Positions 33,479 to 41,149 are shown, numbered from the stretch's first letter. The stretch: DNA of 42,017 nucleotides from Verrucomicrobiota bacterium (GCA_028343615.1 JAOLZA010000019.1:1-42017); one strand, 5' to 3'. Numbers and translations are program-made. Notes: a model not told the origin generated them from the letters alone.

Positions 33479-33976
33479 GTGCCAACCGTGGCCGAACAAC
33501 TCAGACACGCACGCGAAGCAAAAGGCTTGGCGCTGCCGGAGGTGGTGGAGACGACCCAGCTCAAGACCGACCAAGTACAGGCTCTGGAGGGTGGCCGCTT
33601 TGAGGAGTTTGCCGCGCCGGCGTATGTGCGCGGCTTTGTGCGCAGTTACTCGAATATGCTGAAGCTGGACACCGAGGCACTGCTTACCCAGCTTGATTCC
33701 GAAATGGGCCCAGCTTCGGGTCTCCAGCCTGATGGCAGCAACGCCGCATTACGTGCCGGCATTCTCGACGCCATTATGCTTGCCTTTTCGCGTGTGAACT
33801 GGCGACTCGTGCTGCCGGTGTTCGCGTTTGTGACTCTAGCCGCCGGCGTTTTTTATGGCGTTAAATGGAAACGCGAGTTCGACAGCACCGATCATTTGGA
33901 AAACATAGGCACTGGCCTTTACGCGCCCGATGCCGCTTCCGATGCCGATTTGCTTCCGCTTGATTCCGACTCTTGA
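33479..33976 (+). CDS. RodZ-like helix-turn-helix membrane protein (short)
   Basis: 165 residues starting at GTG. An N-terminal HTH of the RodZ/HTH_25 type spans about 4-70 (VAEQLRHAREAKGLALPEV, APAYVRGFVRSYSNML). A linker and one membrane helix (about 108-128) follow, with only about 35 residues beyond it. RodZ couples the MreB actin cytoskeleton to the elongation machinery. Here the usual periplasmic beta domain is missing or reduced to a short acidic tail. The ftsK-rodZ-rimO-pgsA neighbourhood is seen in many bacteria and supports the assignment. The symbol is withheld because of the short C-terminus. Confidence 0.82.
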   Translation: MPTVAEQLRHAREAKGLALPEVVETTQLKTDQVQALEGGRFEEFAAPAYVRGFVRSYSNMLKLDTEALLTQLDSEMGPASGLQPDGSNAALRAGILDAIMLAFSRVNWRLVLPVFAFVTLAAGVFYGVKWKREFDSTDHLENIGTGLYAPDAASDADLLPLDSDS

Positions 33977-34010
33977 TTTTATTTTCGGAATCACTAGGCT
34001 GTCTGGGCCC

Positions 34011-35576
34011 GTGACCCGCTCGTCCCAACGTAATGCCGTTGCTGCCCCCACCCGCGTGGGGTTGATCTCGCTGGGTTGTGCGAAAAATCTTGTCGATGCC
34101 GAAGTGATGCTTGGCTCGCTTATGGCAGATGGGCTTGAGATTACAAATGAACCCGCCGAAGCTGACGCGTTGATTGTCAACACCTGTTCCTTCATCGACA
34201 CCGCGCAGGAGGAAAGCGTGAACACCATTCTCGAATCTGCCGAATACCGCGAAGCCAAACGCCCCGGCCAGGCTCTCATTGTTTCCGGCTGTCTCTCACA
34301 ACGTTTCCGCAAGCAACTTCCCAAGCTGATGCCCGAGGTGGATGCCTTTATGGGTGTGGACCAAATCGCTGATATCTCCCGCATCGTGCGCGAAGCCATC
34401 GACCATCGCGCTGAGCAACCGTCCAGGGGTGCCCCCAAGCGCGCGCGCAAAAAAGCGCCTGCGCCCATCAGCGAAATTCATTCACGCCCAGAGTACGTTC
34501 CTGATGTGGAAACCCCGCGCTTCCGCCTCACACCGCGTCATATGGCGTATGTTAAAATCGCCGAGGGCTGCAATCATCCGTGCAGTTTTTGCATCATCCC
34601 GCGAATGCGCGGCAGTCATCGCAGCCGTCCGCAAGCCGACCTTATCGCCGAGGCGCAGCAGCTCATTGATCAAGGCGTGAAAGAGCTGAACCTCATTTCG
34701 CAGGACTCCACTTATTACGGAATGGACCTTCGCCCCGGCCATCGCCGTACTATTTCGTCACCAGAAAATTTCGCGCGCGCCAATGCCGACCTTCCCGCCG
34801 ATGGTGCGAACCTCAGCACGCTGCTTCACGCACTTGATAAGCTGCAAGGCGATTTTTGGATTCGCCTGCTTTACACCCACCCCGCGCACTGGACCGATGA
34901 ACTCATCCAAACCATCGCCGATTGCCCGAAGGTTGCTCGTTACGTGGACATTCCGCTGCAGCACATCCACGACGTAATGCTCGAGCGAATGCGCCGTGAG
35001 ACCGATGGCCAATACATCCGAGATCTCATCAGTCGTATTCGCGATGGCATTCCCGGCATTGCCCTGCGCACCACGTTTATTGTTGGGTTTCCTGGTGAAA
35101 CTGAAAAGCGTTTTGAGGCGTTGCTGGAGTTTATCCGCGAGACAAAATTTGAACGGCTCGGCGTGTTTGCTTATTCCAAAGAAGACGGTACACGCGCGGG
35201 TGGGATGCGCGGGCAAATCCCAGATGCGGTCAAAAAAGAACGCTGCGCCGCAGCGATGGCCGAGCAGAAAAAGATTTCCCGGACACGCGGCAAAGCCAAA
35301 GTCGGCACCAAGCTCAACGTGCTCGCCGAACGCCTCGCCACCGATGCCGACCTCAAAGGCGCGGACATCCGCTCGTGGGAACACGGCCATATGCGGGACA
35401 ATGCCCGCAAAAGCCCGAAACTCGATGCTGCCCAATATACCCTCACCCGTGGCGAAGCCGACGCTCCGGACATCGACGGCCGCGTATACGTGAAAGGCGA
35501 ACTTCCGCTGGGCGATTTTTCTTGGGTGCGGGTGGTGGGTTACACGGATTACGATTTGATTGCAGAGCGGATGTAA
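34011..35576 (+). CDS. rimO: Ribosomal protein S12 methylthiotransferase RimO
   Basis: Radical SAM enzyme that methylthiolates an aspartate of ribosomal protein S12. 521 residues from the GTG at 34011; the frame is open to 33930 but would overlap the rodZ-like gene. The N-terminal domain has Cys23 (GCAKN), Cys59 (NTCSF) and Cys94 (SGCLS) for the auxiliary cluster. The radical SAM motif CNHPCSFC supplies Cys187, Cys191 and Cys194. The C-terminal TRAM domain ends near YTDYDLIAERM. It is roughly 80 residues longer than usual. The extra sequence is a basic Ala/Pro-rich linker around 145-170 (KRARKKAPAPISE) and an insert after YYGMDLRPGHRR. LISLGCAKNLVDAEVM favours RimO over MiaB. Confidence 0.93.
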   Translation: MTRSSQRNAVAAPTRVGLISLGCAKNLVDAEVMLGSLMADGLEITNEPAEADALIVNTCSFIDTAQEESVNTILESAEYREAKRPGQALIVSGCLSQRFRKQLPKLMPEVDAFMGVDQIADISRIVREAIDHRAEQPSRGAPKRARKKAPAPISEIHSRPEYVPDVETPRFRLTPRHMAYVKIAEGCNHPCSFCIIPRMRGSHRSRPQADLIAEAQQLIDQGVKELNLISQDSTYYGMDLRPGHRRTISSPENFARANADLPADGANLSTLLHALDKLQGDFWIRLLYTHPAHWTDELIQTIADCPKVARYVDIPLQHIHDVMLERMRRETDGQYIRDLISRIRDGIPGIALRTTFIVGFPGETEKRFEALLEFIRETKFERLGVFAYSKEDGTRAGGMRGQIPDAVKKERCAAAMAEQKKISRTRGKAKVGTKLNVLAERLATDADLKGADIRSWEHGHMRDNARKSPKLDAAQYTLTRGEADAPDIDGRVYVKGELPLGDFSWVRVVGYTDYDLIAERM

Positions 35577-35585
35577 ACGGACGCG

Positions 35586-36254
35586 ATGAATCTCCCCAAC
35601 AAACTCACCACCTCGCGGTTTTTCATCACGCTTATTTTCGTCATCATCGTGCTTTGGGACACGTTGCCATATAACACTTCGTGGGCCGCGCTCTTATTTT
35701 TCATCGGTGGCATGACCGACATCGCCGATGGCATCATCGCTCGCCGGCGCAATTTACAGTCAGACTTCGGCGCACTGATGGATCCACTGGCCGATAAAAT
35801 TCTCGTTACCGCCGGATTCATTTTGCTCGTTGGGATGAAAATGAACCCCGAAACCGACATCACTGGTTATCATTTTCCAGAAGCCATTGCCGCGCCTGGC
35901 ATTGGCGACCACTCGCTCATCCCCGCGTGGATGGTAATCGTAATCGTCGCGCGCGAACTCGCCATTACCGGCCTGAGATTGCTCGCCGCCAACAAACAAG
36001 TCGTCCTTCCCGCCGAGAACATCGGTAAACGCAAAACCAATTTCCAATTTGTCGCCGTCGTCGCTATGCTTATCCTCGTGAGCTACCCCGGTTGGGGCGA
36101 GGGGTGGGTGAAATTTTTCGGTTGGCAAATTGCCGGCTGCCCATGGAGCATCTGGTTCACCTTCATCGCAACTTGGGGTGCCGTGGCACTCACCGCCATT
36201 TCCGGCGTGCACTATCTTTGGAGCAATCGCGATCTCTATATAAAGGATATGTAG
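35586..36254 (+). CDS. pgsA: CDP-diacylglycerol--glycerol-3-phosphate phosphatidyltransferase
   Basis: Makes phosphatidylglycerol phosphate from CDP-diacylglycerol in the inner membrane. The 222-residue protein has the CDP-alcohol phosphotransferase motif D-x2-DG-x2-AR-x8-G-x3-D-x3-D, visible as DIADGIIAR, then FGALMDPLAD. About five to six hydrophobic helices are present. It lies nine bases after rimO and four bases before pgpA, which encodes the next enzyme of the pathway. There is a hydrophilic loop of about 20 residues (MNPETDITGYHFPEA) that is somewhat longer than I expect. Confidence 0.94.
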   Translation: MNLPNKLTTSRFFITLIFVIIVLWDTLPYNTSWAALLFFIGGMTDIADGIIARRRNLQSDFGALMDPLADKILVTAGFILLVGMKMNPETDITGYHFPEAIAAPGIGDHSLIPAWMVIVIVARELAITGLRLLAANKQVVLPAENIGKRKTNFQFVAVVAMLILVSYPGWGEGWVKFFGWQIAGCPWSIWFTFIATWGAVALTAISGVHYLWSNRDLYIKDM

Positions 36255-36258
36255 AAAT

Positions 36259-36768
36259 ATGGACCGCCTACTCCTCTGGATCGCTCAAGGCACTTGGCTC
36301 GGTCGTGTGCCCAAAGCCCCCGGTACCGCCGGTACCCTCGGAGGTTTCCCTCTCACCGCGCTGCTCCTCTGGCCCGGCAATTTCTGGGCTTACCTCGCTG
36401 GATGCATTTTGTTGATCCCCATCACCGCCCGCATCTGCGAACACGCCGAATGCATCCTCGGCGAAAAAGATCCCACTAGCGTTGTGCTTGATGAAATCAT
36501 CGCAATTCCCATCTGCTTCCTCGGCATCTTCGCCTATATGGAATTCGCTGGGCCCAGTCAACCCACCCTCATCGCCGTAACGGAAATCCCAAACTGGGGC
36601 GCGTGGGCCTTCGCCGCCTTTGGCCTCTTCCGCCTTTTCGACATCTGGAAACCCGGCCCCATTGACACCATCCAAAAACTCCCCAACGGCTGGGGCGTAA
36701 TCATGGACGATGTACTGGCTGGTGCAGTCGTCTGCATCATTCTCGGCGTAACGTTTTATCAAATTTGA
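36259..36768 (+). CDS. pgpA: Phosphatidylglycerophosphatase A
   Basis: Removes phosphate from phosphatidylglycerol phosphate to give phosphatidylglycerol. The 169-residue protein has the family features PGTAG near the N-terminus, the acidic VVLDEIIAIP segment, the RLFDIWKPGPI stretch and the late MDDVLAGA motif, with three to four membrane helices. It directly follows pgsA, so the two consecutive steps are co-expressed. Its TGA stop is the first part of an interspersed repeat copy, which suggests the repeat landed exactly at the gene's end. Confidence 0.93.
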   Translation: MDRLLLWIAQGTWLGRVPKAPGTAGTLGGFPLTALLLWPGNFWAYLAGCILLIPITARICEHAECILGEKDPTSVVLDEIIAIPICFLGIFAYMEFAGPSQPTLIAVTEIPNWGAWAFAAFGLFRLFDIWKPGPIDTIQKLPNGWGVIMDDVLAGAVVCIILGVTFYQI

Positions 36769-36823
36769 ACTACCAAGGTTCAAAGACGCTGAGATTTTTG
36801 AAAGAGTGGCTCCTCTTGGCGAT
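36766..36823. repeat. Degenerate AACCnCnAAG-type interspersed repeat, copy 4
   Basis: TGAACTACCAAGGTTCAAAG begins within the pgpA stop codon. An A/T-rich stretch and a CTCTTGGCG right half (about 36812-36820) follow. It resembles the copies at 28262, 28451 and 33322. Two REP-like hairpins follow immediately. Confidence 0.45.
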
Positions 36824-36835
36824 TTTGAAAAAAAT

Positions 36836-36857
36836 GGGGCAAGGTAGAACTTGCCCC
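36836..36857. repeat. REP-like perfect hairpin
   Basis: GGGGCAAG (36836-36843) and CTTGCCCC (36850-36857) with a six-base loop, followed by TACC. It lies between the convergent pgpA and korB genes and could also stop transcription from either side. Confidence 0.6.
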
Positions 36858-36863
36858 TACCCT

Positions 36864-36893
36864 GGTAGATACACGCTGCTGTGCGTCCCTACC
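36864..36893. repeat. REP-like imperfect hairpin
   Basis: GGTAGATACACGC (36864-36876) against GTGCGTCCCTACC (36881-36893); nine of 13 positions pair. It ends four bases before the korB stop, in tandem with the perfect hairpin at 36836-36857. Confidence 0.5.
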
Positions 36894-36896
36894 GTG

Positions 36897-37790
36897 CTAC
36901 TTCATTTTGTCGAAGTTTTGTTGGAGGATTTGGTGGGCCTCTAAGTCTTTGGTTTTCTCCATAAATTTCGCGTTGATGGTTTTTTCGCGGTCTTGTTTGG
37001 AGGGCCGGTCGACTTGGTAGACGATTCCGAAGTGTCCGGGGAAGGGTTGTCCGGCTAGGTCGTAGGCTTCGGTTTCGTTAGTGGGATCGTGGTCTTCGGG
37101 GACTTCGAGGAATTCACCGCCTTTGCGGGGGTTGCTGGCGTCGAAGGCGCCGTTATAAAATTCAGTGCATTCGCTTAGGCATTCGATGAAGCCGAAACCG
37201 TTGTGGTCCATCGCGGCTTCCATCATGGCGAGGAGGTGCTTGGGGTTGGTGTGGGTGGTGCGGGCAACGAAGGTAGCACCGCCGGCGATGGCTTGTTTAA
37301 GGGGGTTGATGGGTTGATCGACTGCGCCCCACATATCGGTTTTGCTTTTGAAACCGATTGGCGAAGTGGGGGAGGTTTGTTTTTTAGTTAGCCCGTACAC
37401 GGAGTTATCCATCACCACATAGGTGAGGTTGACGTTTTTGCGGGCGCAATGGGTAAAATGGTTTCCGCCAATGGAGAAGGCATCGCCGTCGCCGCCAAAG
37501 ACAAAGAGATCGAGGTCCTGCCGGCTCATCGCGATGCCAGTGGCAAAGGGCAGGGCGCGGCCGTGGATGAAGTGGACGCCGTGGCCTTGCACGAAGTAGG
37601 GGAAGCGGCTACTGCAACCGATGCCGGCGACAGTGGCGATTTTCTCGTGATGGATACCACGGTTTTGGATGAGCTTGAAGTAGAGTGCGAGCACGGAGAA
37701 ATCGCCGCAACCGGGACACCACGTGGGGTGGTCGGCGGCAAGATCTTTTTTCTTCAGCGGTTCGCGGGTGATTTCTGCAGTGGCGCTCAT
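36897..37790 (-). CDS. korB: 2-oxoacid:ferredoxin oxidoreductase, beta subunit (KorB-like)
   Basis: Thiamine-diphosphate-binding subunit of a 2-oxoacid:ferredoxin oxidoreductase, probably acting on 2-oxoglutarate with CoA. The 297-residue protein starts at ATG 37790 (MSATAEITREPL). It has the HPTWCPGCGDFSVL segment with a cluster-binding CxxC and the TPP motif GGDGDAFSIGGNHFTHCARKN. A further Cys (CSECTEF) may ligate the cluster. The C-terminal segment AYDLAGQPFPGHFGIVYQVDRPSKQ is family-typical. It follows korA by eight bases. The two-subunit form with no separate delta ferredoxin subunit fits KorAB. Substrate choice (2-oxoglutarate rather than pyruvate) is from overall resemblance only. Confidence 0.9.
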   Translation of the reverse strand: MSATAEITREPLKKKDLAADHPTWCPGCGDFSVLALYFKLIQNRGIHHEKIATVAGIGCSSRFPYFVQGHGVHFIHGRALPFATGIAMSRQDLDLFVFGGDGDAFSIGGNHFTHCARKNVNLTYVVMDNSVYGLTKKQTSPTSPIGFKSKTDMWGAVDQPINPLKQAIAGGATFVARTTHTNPKHLLAMMEAAMDHNGFGFIECLSECTEFYNGAFDASNPRKGGEFLEVPEDHDPTNETEAYDLAGQPFPGHFGIVYQVDRPSKQDREKTINAKFMEKTKDLEAHQILQQNFDKMK

Positions 37791-37798
37791 GGTGTGAA

Positions 37799-39616
37799 TT
37801 AGCTTTTCAATTCTCCGAGTTTTGATTGCACGTGGGCGAGCACGTCTTTGACACGCCAGGTGAGGCCGTCGGTTTTGTTGATGCCCACGATTTTTGGGTT
37901 GGCAAATTTGGCGCGCATCAGGCCGCAAAGTTGGCCGTAGCCGTAGAGGCCTTCGTCGTTGTTTTCCACGACGAACACGTGATTGAAGCCGTCGAGAATA
38001 TTTTCCAATCCTTCGGGCATCGGATGGATGTGGCGCATCGTGAGGCAGGAAATACTATCGCCGGCTTTGCGCGCTTGCTCGGTGGCTTCGCGCAGGCTGC
38101 CTTGGGTGCTGCCCCAGCCGATGAGCAGTACGTTGCCTTCCTCGGGGCCGAACACTTCGGGCAATTCCAGATCGCGACCGAGCGCCTGTAGTTTGCTTCG
38201 GCGTTTGGCGGTCATATCCATATGCATTTTGGGGGAACCGCTGGGGTGCCCCATTTCGTCGTGTTCGAGGCCGGTGACGACTGGATATTTGCCGCTCCTT
38301 ATGTGAGTGCCGGGCGGGGCGTGCTGCGTGATGCCGTCGGGCGCGGAGAGATCGTAAGGCTTGTGCACATCGCGTGGGGTGAGGTCGGGCGAAATGTCCT
38401 GACACAGCTCCTTCAACTTCGGCATTGCGAATGCCTCGATCCGCGTGGCGATGGCTTGGTCAGTAAGAATGATGACCGGTGTGCTGTATTTACGCGCGAT
38501 GTTAACGGCCTCGATGGCGGTGTAAAAACAATCCTCCACACTGGCCGGCGCGATGACCACGCGCGGCGAATCGCCGTGGCCGCCGAAGCAGGCGATGTTG
38601 AGATCGCTTTGCTCCACATTAGTGGGCATGCCGGTGGAGGGCCCTCCGCGTTGGACATCGATGACGATAAGCGGAATTTCCGCCATTACCGCCCAGCCGA
38701 TTGCTTCGCCCTTGAGCGAAATGCCGGGGCCGGAAGATCCTGTGACAGCCACGCGTCCACCCCAGCTGGAGCCAATGGCCATCGAGACGGCGGCGATTTC
38801 ATCTTCGCACTGCACAAAAATTCCATCGTATTTGGGCAGCTCGCGGCGGAGTAGTTCCATGATATCCGACCACGGCGTGATGGGATAGCCCGCGCCGAAA
38901 CGCACGCCGGCGGCGAGGATACCGTAGCCGAGCGCGTCGTTGCCGTTGCAAACGACTTGGTCGGCATCACGCGCCTTGGGTTCCTCAAACGCGTAAATTT
39001 CCTCCAGCGTGGTGAGGGGATAACCATAGCCTGCGTGAAACGCTGTGAGCGCGGTGGTGGTGATACTGCTGGCCTTGCCTTTGAAGCGTTCGGCGATGAG
39101 CCCTTCGAGCTTGGCGGCATCGAGATCGAACATCCGTGCTACGAGCCCGAGCGCGAAAATGTTTTTACCCTTATCCTTAGCCGTGCCGCCGATGGCCTCC
39201 ACCGTCCGCTCCGCGATGGGGCAGCCGATGTGGCGGTATTTTTGTAACAACTCCGGGTCCGGCTCCACGTGGCTGCTATCGTACAAAACGATGCCGCCTT
39301 CTTTTAGAAAACCAATGTGGTTCTCATAGCTGTGCTGGTAGAAGGGCATCAGCACATCCGCGTCATCGCCGGAAGTGAGCACCTCGCCGGATCCAATGCG
39401 CACCTGAAAAATCGATGGCCCGCCCGAGATGGTGGCGGGAATGGTCATAAACGTCATCACCTCCTGCTCGCTTCGGCCCGCCAATTGGGCGAGAAAACCG
39501 CCAATGGACTGGATGCCGTCCTGCGAGTTGCCGGCAATGCGGATGACGGCCTCGGTTACTTTCGAGACCTTTGGGCTCTCACTAACGACCTCTTTGGTCG
39601 CGGGACTGTCGCTCAT
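37799..39616 (-). CDS. korA: 2-oxoacid:ferredoxin oxidoreductase, gamma-alpha fusion (KorA-like)
   Basis: 605 residues. The N-terminal gamma domain (about 24-200; IQSIGGFLAQLAGRSEQ, GSGEVLTSGDDADVLMPF) is fused to the alpha (pyrimidine-binding) domain, with GAGYPITPWSDIMELL near residue 240. The segment QCEDEIAAVSMAIGSSWGG follows, then GGPSTGMPT. With KorB it forms an oxygen-sensitive enzyme that splits 2-oxoglutarate to succinyl-CoA, CO2 and reduced ferredoxin. It can replace the 2-oxoglutarate dehydrogenase complex or run in reverse. Functionally it is one TCA step before the SdhCAB complex encoded at 3487-6952. Start ATG 39616. Confidence 0.91.
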   Translation of the reverse strand: MSDSPATKEVVSESPKVSKVTEAVIRIAGNSQDGIQSIGGFLAQLAGRSEQEVMTFMTIPATISGGPSIFQVRIGSGEVLTSGDDADVLMPFYQHSYENHIGFLKEGGIVLYDSSHVEPDPELLQKYRHIGCPIAERTVEAIGGTAKDKGKNIFALGLVARMFDLDAAKLEGLIAERFKGKASSITTTALTAFHAGYGYPLTTLEEIYAFEEPKARDADQVVCNGNDALGYGILAAGVRFGAGYPITPWSDIMELLRRELPKYDGIFVQCEDEIAAVSMAIGSSWGGRVAVTGSSGPGISLKGEAIGWAVMAEIPLIVIDVQRGGPSTGMPTNVEQSDLNIACFGGHGDSPRVVIAPASVEDCFYTAIEAVNIARKYSTPVIILTDQAIATRIEAFAMPKLKELCQDISPDLTPRDVHKPYDLSAPDGITQHAPPGTHIRSGKYPVVTGLEHDEMGHPSGSPKMHMDMTAKRRSKLQALGRDLELPEVFGPEEGNVLLIGWGSTQGSLREATEQARKAGDSISCLTMRHIHPMPEGLENILDGFNHVFVVENNDEGLYGYGQLCGLMRAKFANPKIVGINKTDGLTWRVKDVLAHVQSKLGELKS

Positions 39617-39869
39617 TGAATGTGTGGATAAAATTGCCGGCAGTTACCACTAGGTCATGCGCCACCGGCTTCCCTGCAAAGGGATGCGGGAAACTATCAT
39701 CATCAAGCAACCTGTCAAATGATATTCATAAAATACGTGGTTTTTTTGCACGCCAAGGCTCGGGGAAACTAGGGGGAGTGTTAGAATACTCAAAGTCATT
39801 CATATCGTCGAAATCGGTACTCCTGTCTTGCTCCCATCAAAGGCTCCGCCCACACTTGCGGGCTGACGA
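39617..39869. other. 253-base divergent intergenic region
   Basis: This lies between divergent korA and the TPR gene, so promoters for both should be here. An A/T-rich stretch (39715-39745) is visible. I could not place a confident promoter, operator or repeat. Confidence 0.5.
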
Positions 39870-40310
39870 ATGGCTAAGAATCTGCAAATCCAATTTGATG
39901 ACGCTGTGTTTGCCTATACAACGGGCGATTATGCCGCGGCGGTGGCGGGGTTTGAGGCGGTTTTAGTAGTGGAGCCGGAGCATTTTGAGGCGCGGCTATC
40001 GCTGGGGATGGCGTTTTATCGACAGGAAAACTACGCAGCCGCCATCGAGGAAGGCCACAAAGCTGAGGCCATCAACACTAATGAACAGCGCGTGCACACT
40101 AATCTTTCGCTTGCTTATATGAAGAGCGGCAACAAAGAAACCGCCGAACACCACGGGTTGCAGGCCAAGATCGCCGGCTGGAAAGCAGACCCCGAGGCAA
40201 CGGCGACGGCAGAAGGCGGTGGCGATTTGAAAATGGCGGAGCCTAAGCTGGAGAATATTAAACTGCCCACCAAGTTCCCCGAACAACCGTGGAAGAAAAA
40301 TAAGGACTAA
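39870..40310 (+). CDS. TPR-repeat protein, unknown
   Basis: 146 residues. Two to three tetratricopeptide-like helical pairs occupy about 6-100 (FAYTTGDYAAAVAGFEAVL, LGMAFYRQENYAAAIEEG, NLSLAYMKSGNKETAEHHG), followed by a Pro/Lys-rich tail (IKLPTKFPEQPWKKNKD). There is no signal peptide, so it is a cytosolic protein-interaction module. It is one base away from the next small gene, and the two are presumably co-translated. No specific function can be inferred. Confidence 0.85.
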   Translation: MAKNLQIQFDDAVFAYTTGDYAAAVAGFEAVLVVEPEHFEARLSLGMAFYRQENYAAAIEEGHKAEAINTNEQRVHTNLSLAYMKSGNKETAEHHGLQAKIAGWKADPEATATAEGGGDLKMAEPKLENIKLPTKFPEQPWKKNKD

Positions 40311-40311
40311 A

Positions 40312-40587
40312 ATGAAAAGCGCATACGAACTGGCAATGGAAAAACTGGACAAAGAATCGCCCGTCCAAAAAATCAGTGACGAACTCAAAGCCGAACTGGC
40401 AGAGCTGGATAATCTTTACCAATCCAAACTTGCCGAGCGCGAAGTATTCCTCGCCGGCAAAATCGCCGAAGCCGAGGCGGGGGGCGATTTTGAAGCACTC
40501 GAGCAATTACAACGTGAGTTGACCTCTGACAAGAAAACGTTGGAATCAGATTTAGAAGAGAAAAAGGAAGCGGCGAGGAACAGGTAA
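40312..40587 (+). CDS. Small charged coiled-coil protein, unknown
   Basis: 91 residues, almost entirely predicted coiled coil or helix and rich in Glu and Lys (SDELKAELAELDNLYQSKL, REVFLAGKIAEAEAGGDFEAL). AAGGAC at the end of the preceding gene provides the ribosome-binding site. It is likely a partner of the TPR protein encoded one base upstream. The pattern resembles small conserved hypothetical proteins of Verrucomicrobiota that I cannot name. Confidence 0.75.
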   Translation: MKSAYELAMEKLDKESPVQKISDELKAELAELDNLYQSKLAEREVFLAGKIAEAEAGGDFEALEQLQRELTSDKKTLESDLEEKKEAARNR

Positions 40588-40594
40588 TCTTCAA

Positions 40595-41149
40595 TTATTC
40601 CTCCATCGCGAAGTAATGCAACGCCGCTAAAATCACTGAGTGACGGATTTTATTTTCCTTCACGAGGCGAGGTAAGTCTTCGATGGGCACGAGACGGGTC
40701 AGTAAATCTTCACCGGCGTCCATTTGCAGCTCGTGGGTGTGATGACAGTTTCCCACGAGGATGGTGTGGACGTGGTTGTTCATGATGGCGGGGTTGGCGA
40801 GGCATTCGCCGATTTTGCGTGCGCTGGCGTTGTCGCCAGTGTAGCCGGTTTCCTCCCGCAACTCTCGCAACGCCGTTACCACGGGATCAGTCTCGTGGGG
40901 GTCCATCATTCCGCCGGGGATTTCCAACTCCACCGTTTCGCTGCCTTGGCGGTATTGCTCCACCATCACCACCTTGCGTTCAGGTGTGAGGGCGATGATG
41001 TTGACCCAGTCCGGGCACTCAAGAACCACCATTTTACGTTCATTACCGGTGCGCGGGTTGACGACGGTATCTTCGCGCAGTTTAAAAATACGATGGTCAC
41101 TCAGCGGTAGGCTGCCGCGCTTTTCCCATTTACGAATTTTGTCAGTCAC
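40595..41149 (-). CDS. Nudix hydrolase (ADP-ribose pyrophosphatase-like)
   Basis: Hydrolyses a nucleoside diphosphate linked to another moiety, probably ADP-ribose or a related sugar nucleotide. 184 residues from a GTG. The Nudix box GMMDPHETDPVVTALREL continues with REETGY. The catalytic core REL-x-EE is intact, but one extra residue sits between the first Glu and the RE, giving G-x5-E-x8 instead of G-x5-E-x7. The upstream ELEIPGG and VEQYRQGSE segments fit the ADP-ribose/GDP-mannose group. Its start overlaps the 68-residue gene by eight bases. It converges on the coiled-coil gene, seven bases away. Confidence 0.9.
   Translation of the reverse strand: MTDKIRKWEKRGSLPLSDHRIFKLREDTVVNPRTGNERKMVVLECPDWVNIIALTPERKVVMVEQYRQGSETVELEIPGGMMDPHETDPVVTALRELREETGYTGDNASARKIGECLANPAIMNNHVHTILVGNCHHTHELQMDAGEDLLTRLVPIEDLPRLVKENKIRHSVILAALHYFAMEE

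Noticed and set aside
40575-40603. GAGGAA/TTCCTC inverted repeat between convergent genes
   Set aside because: Six-base stem with a 17-base loop lying largely in coding sequence. Likely chance.
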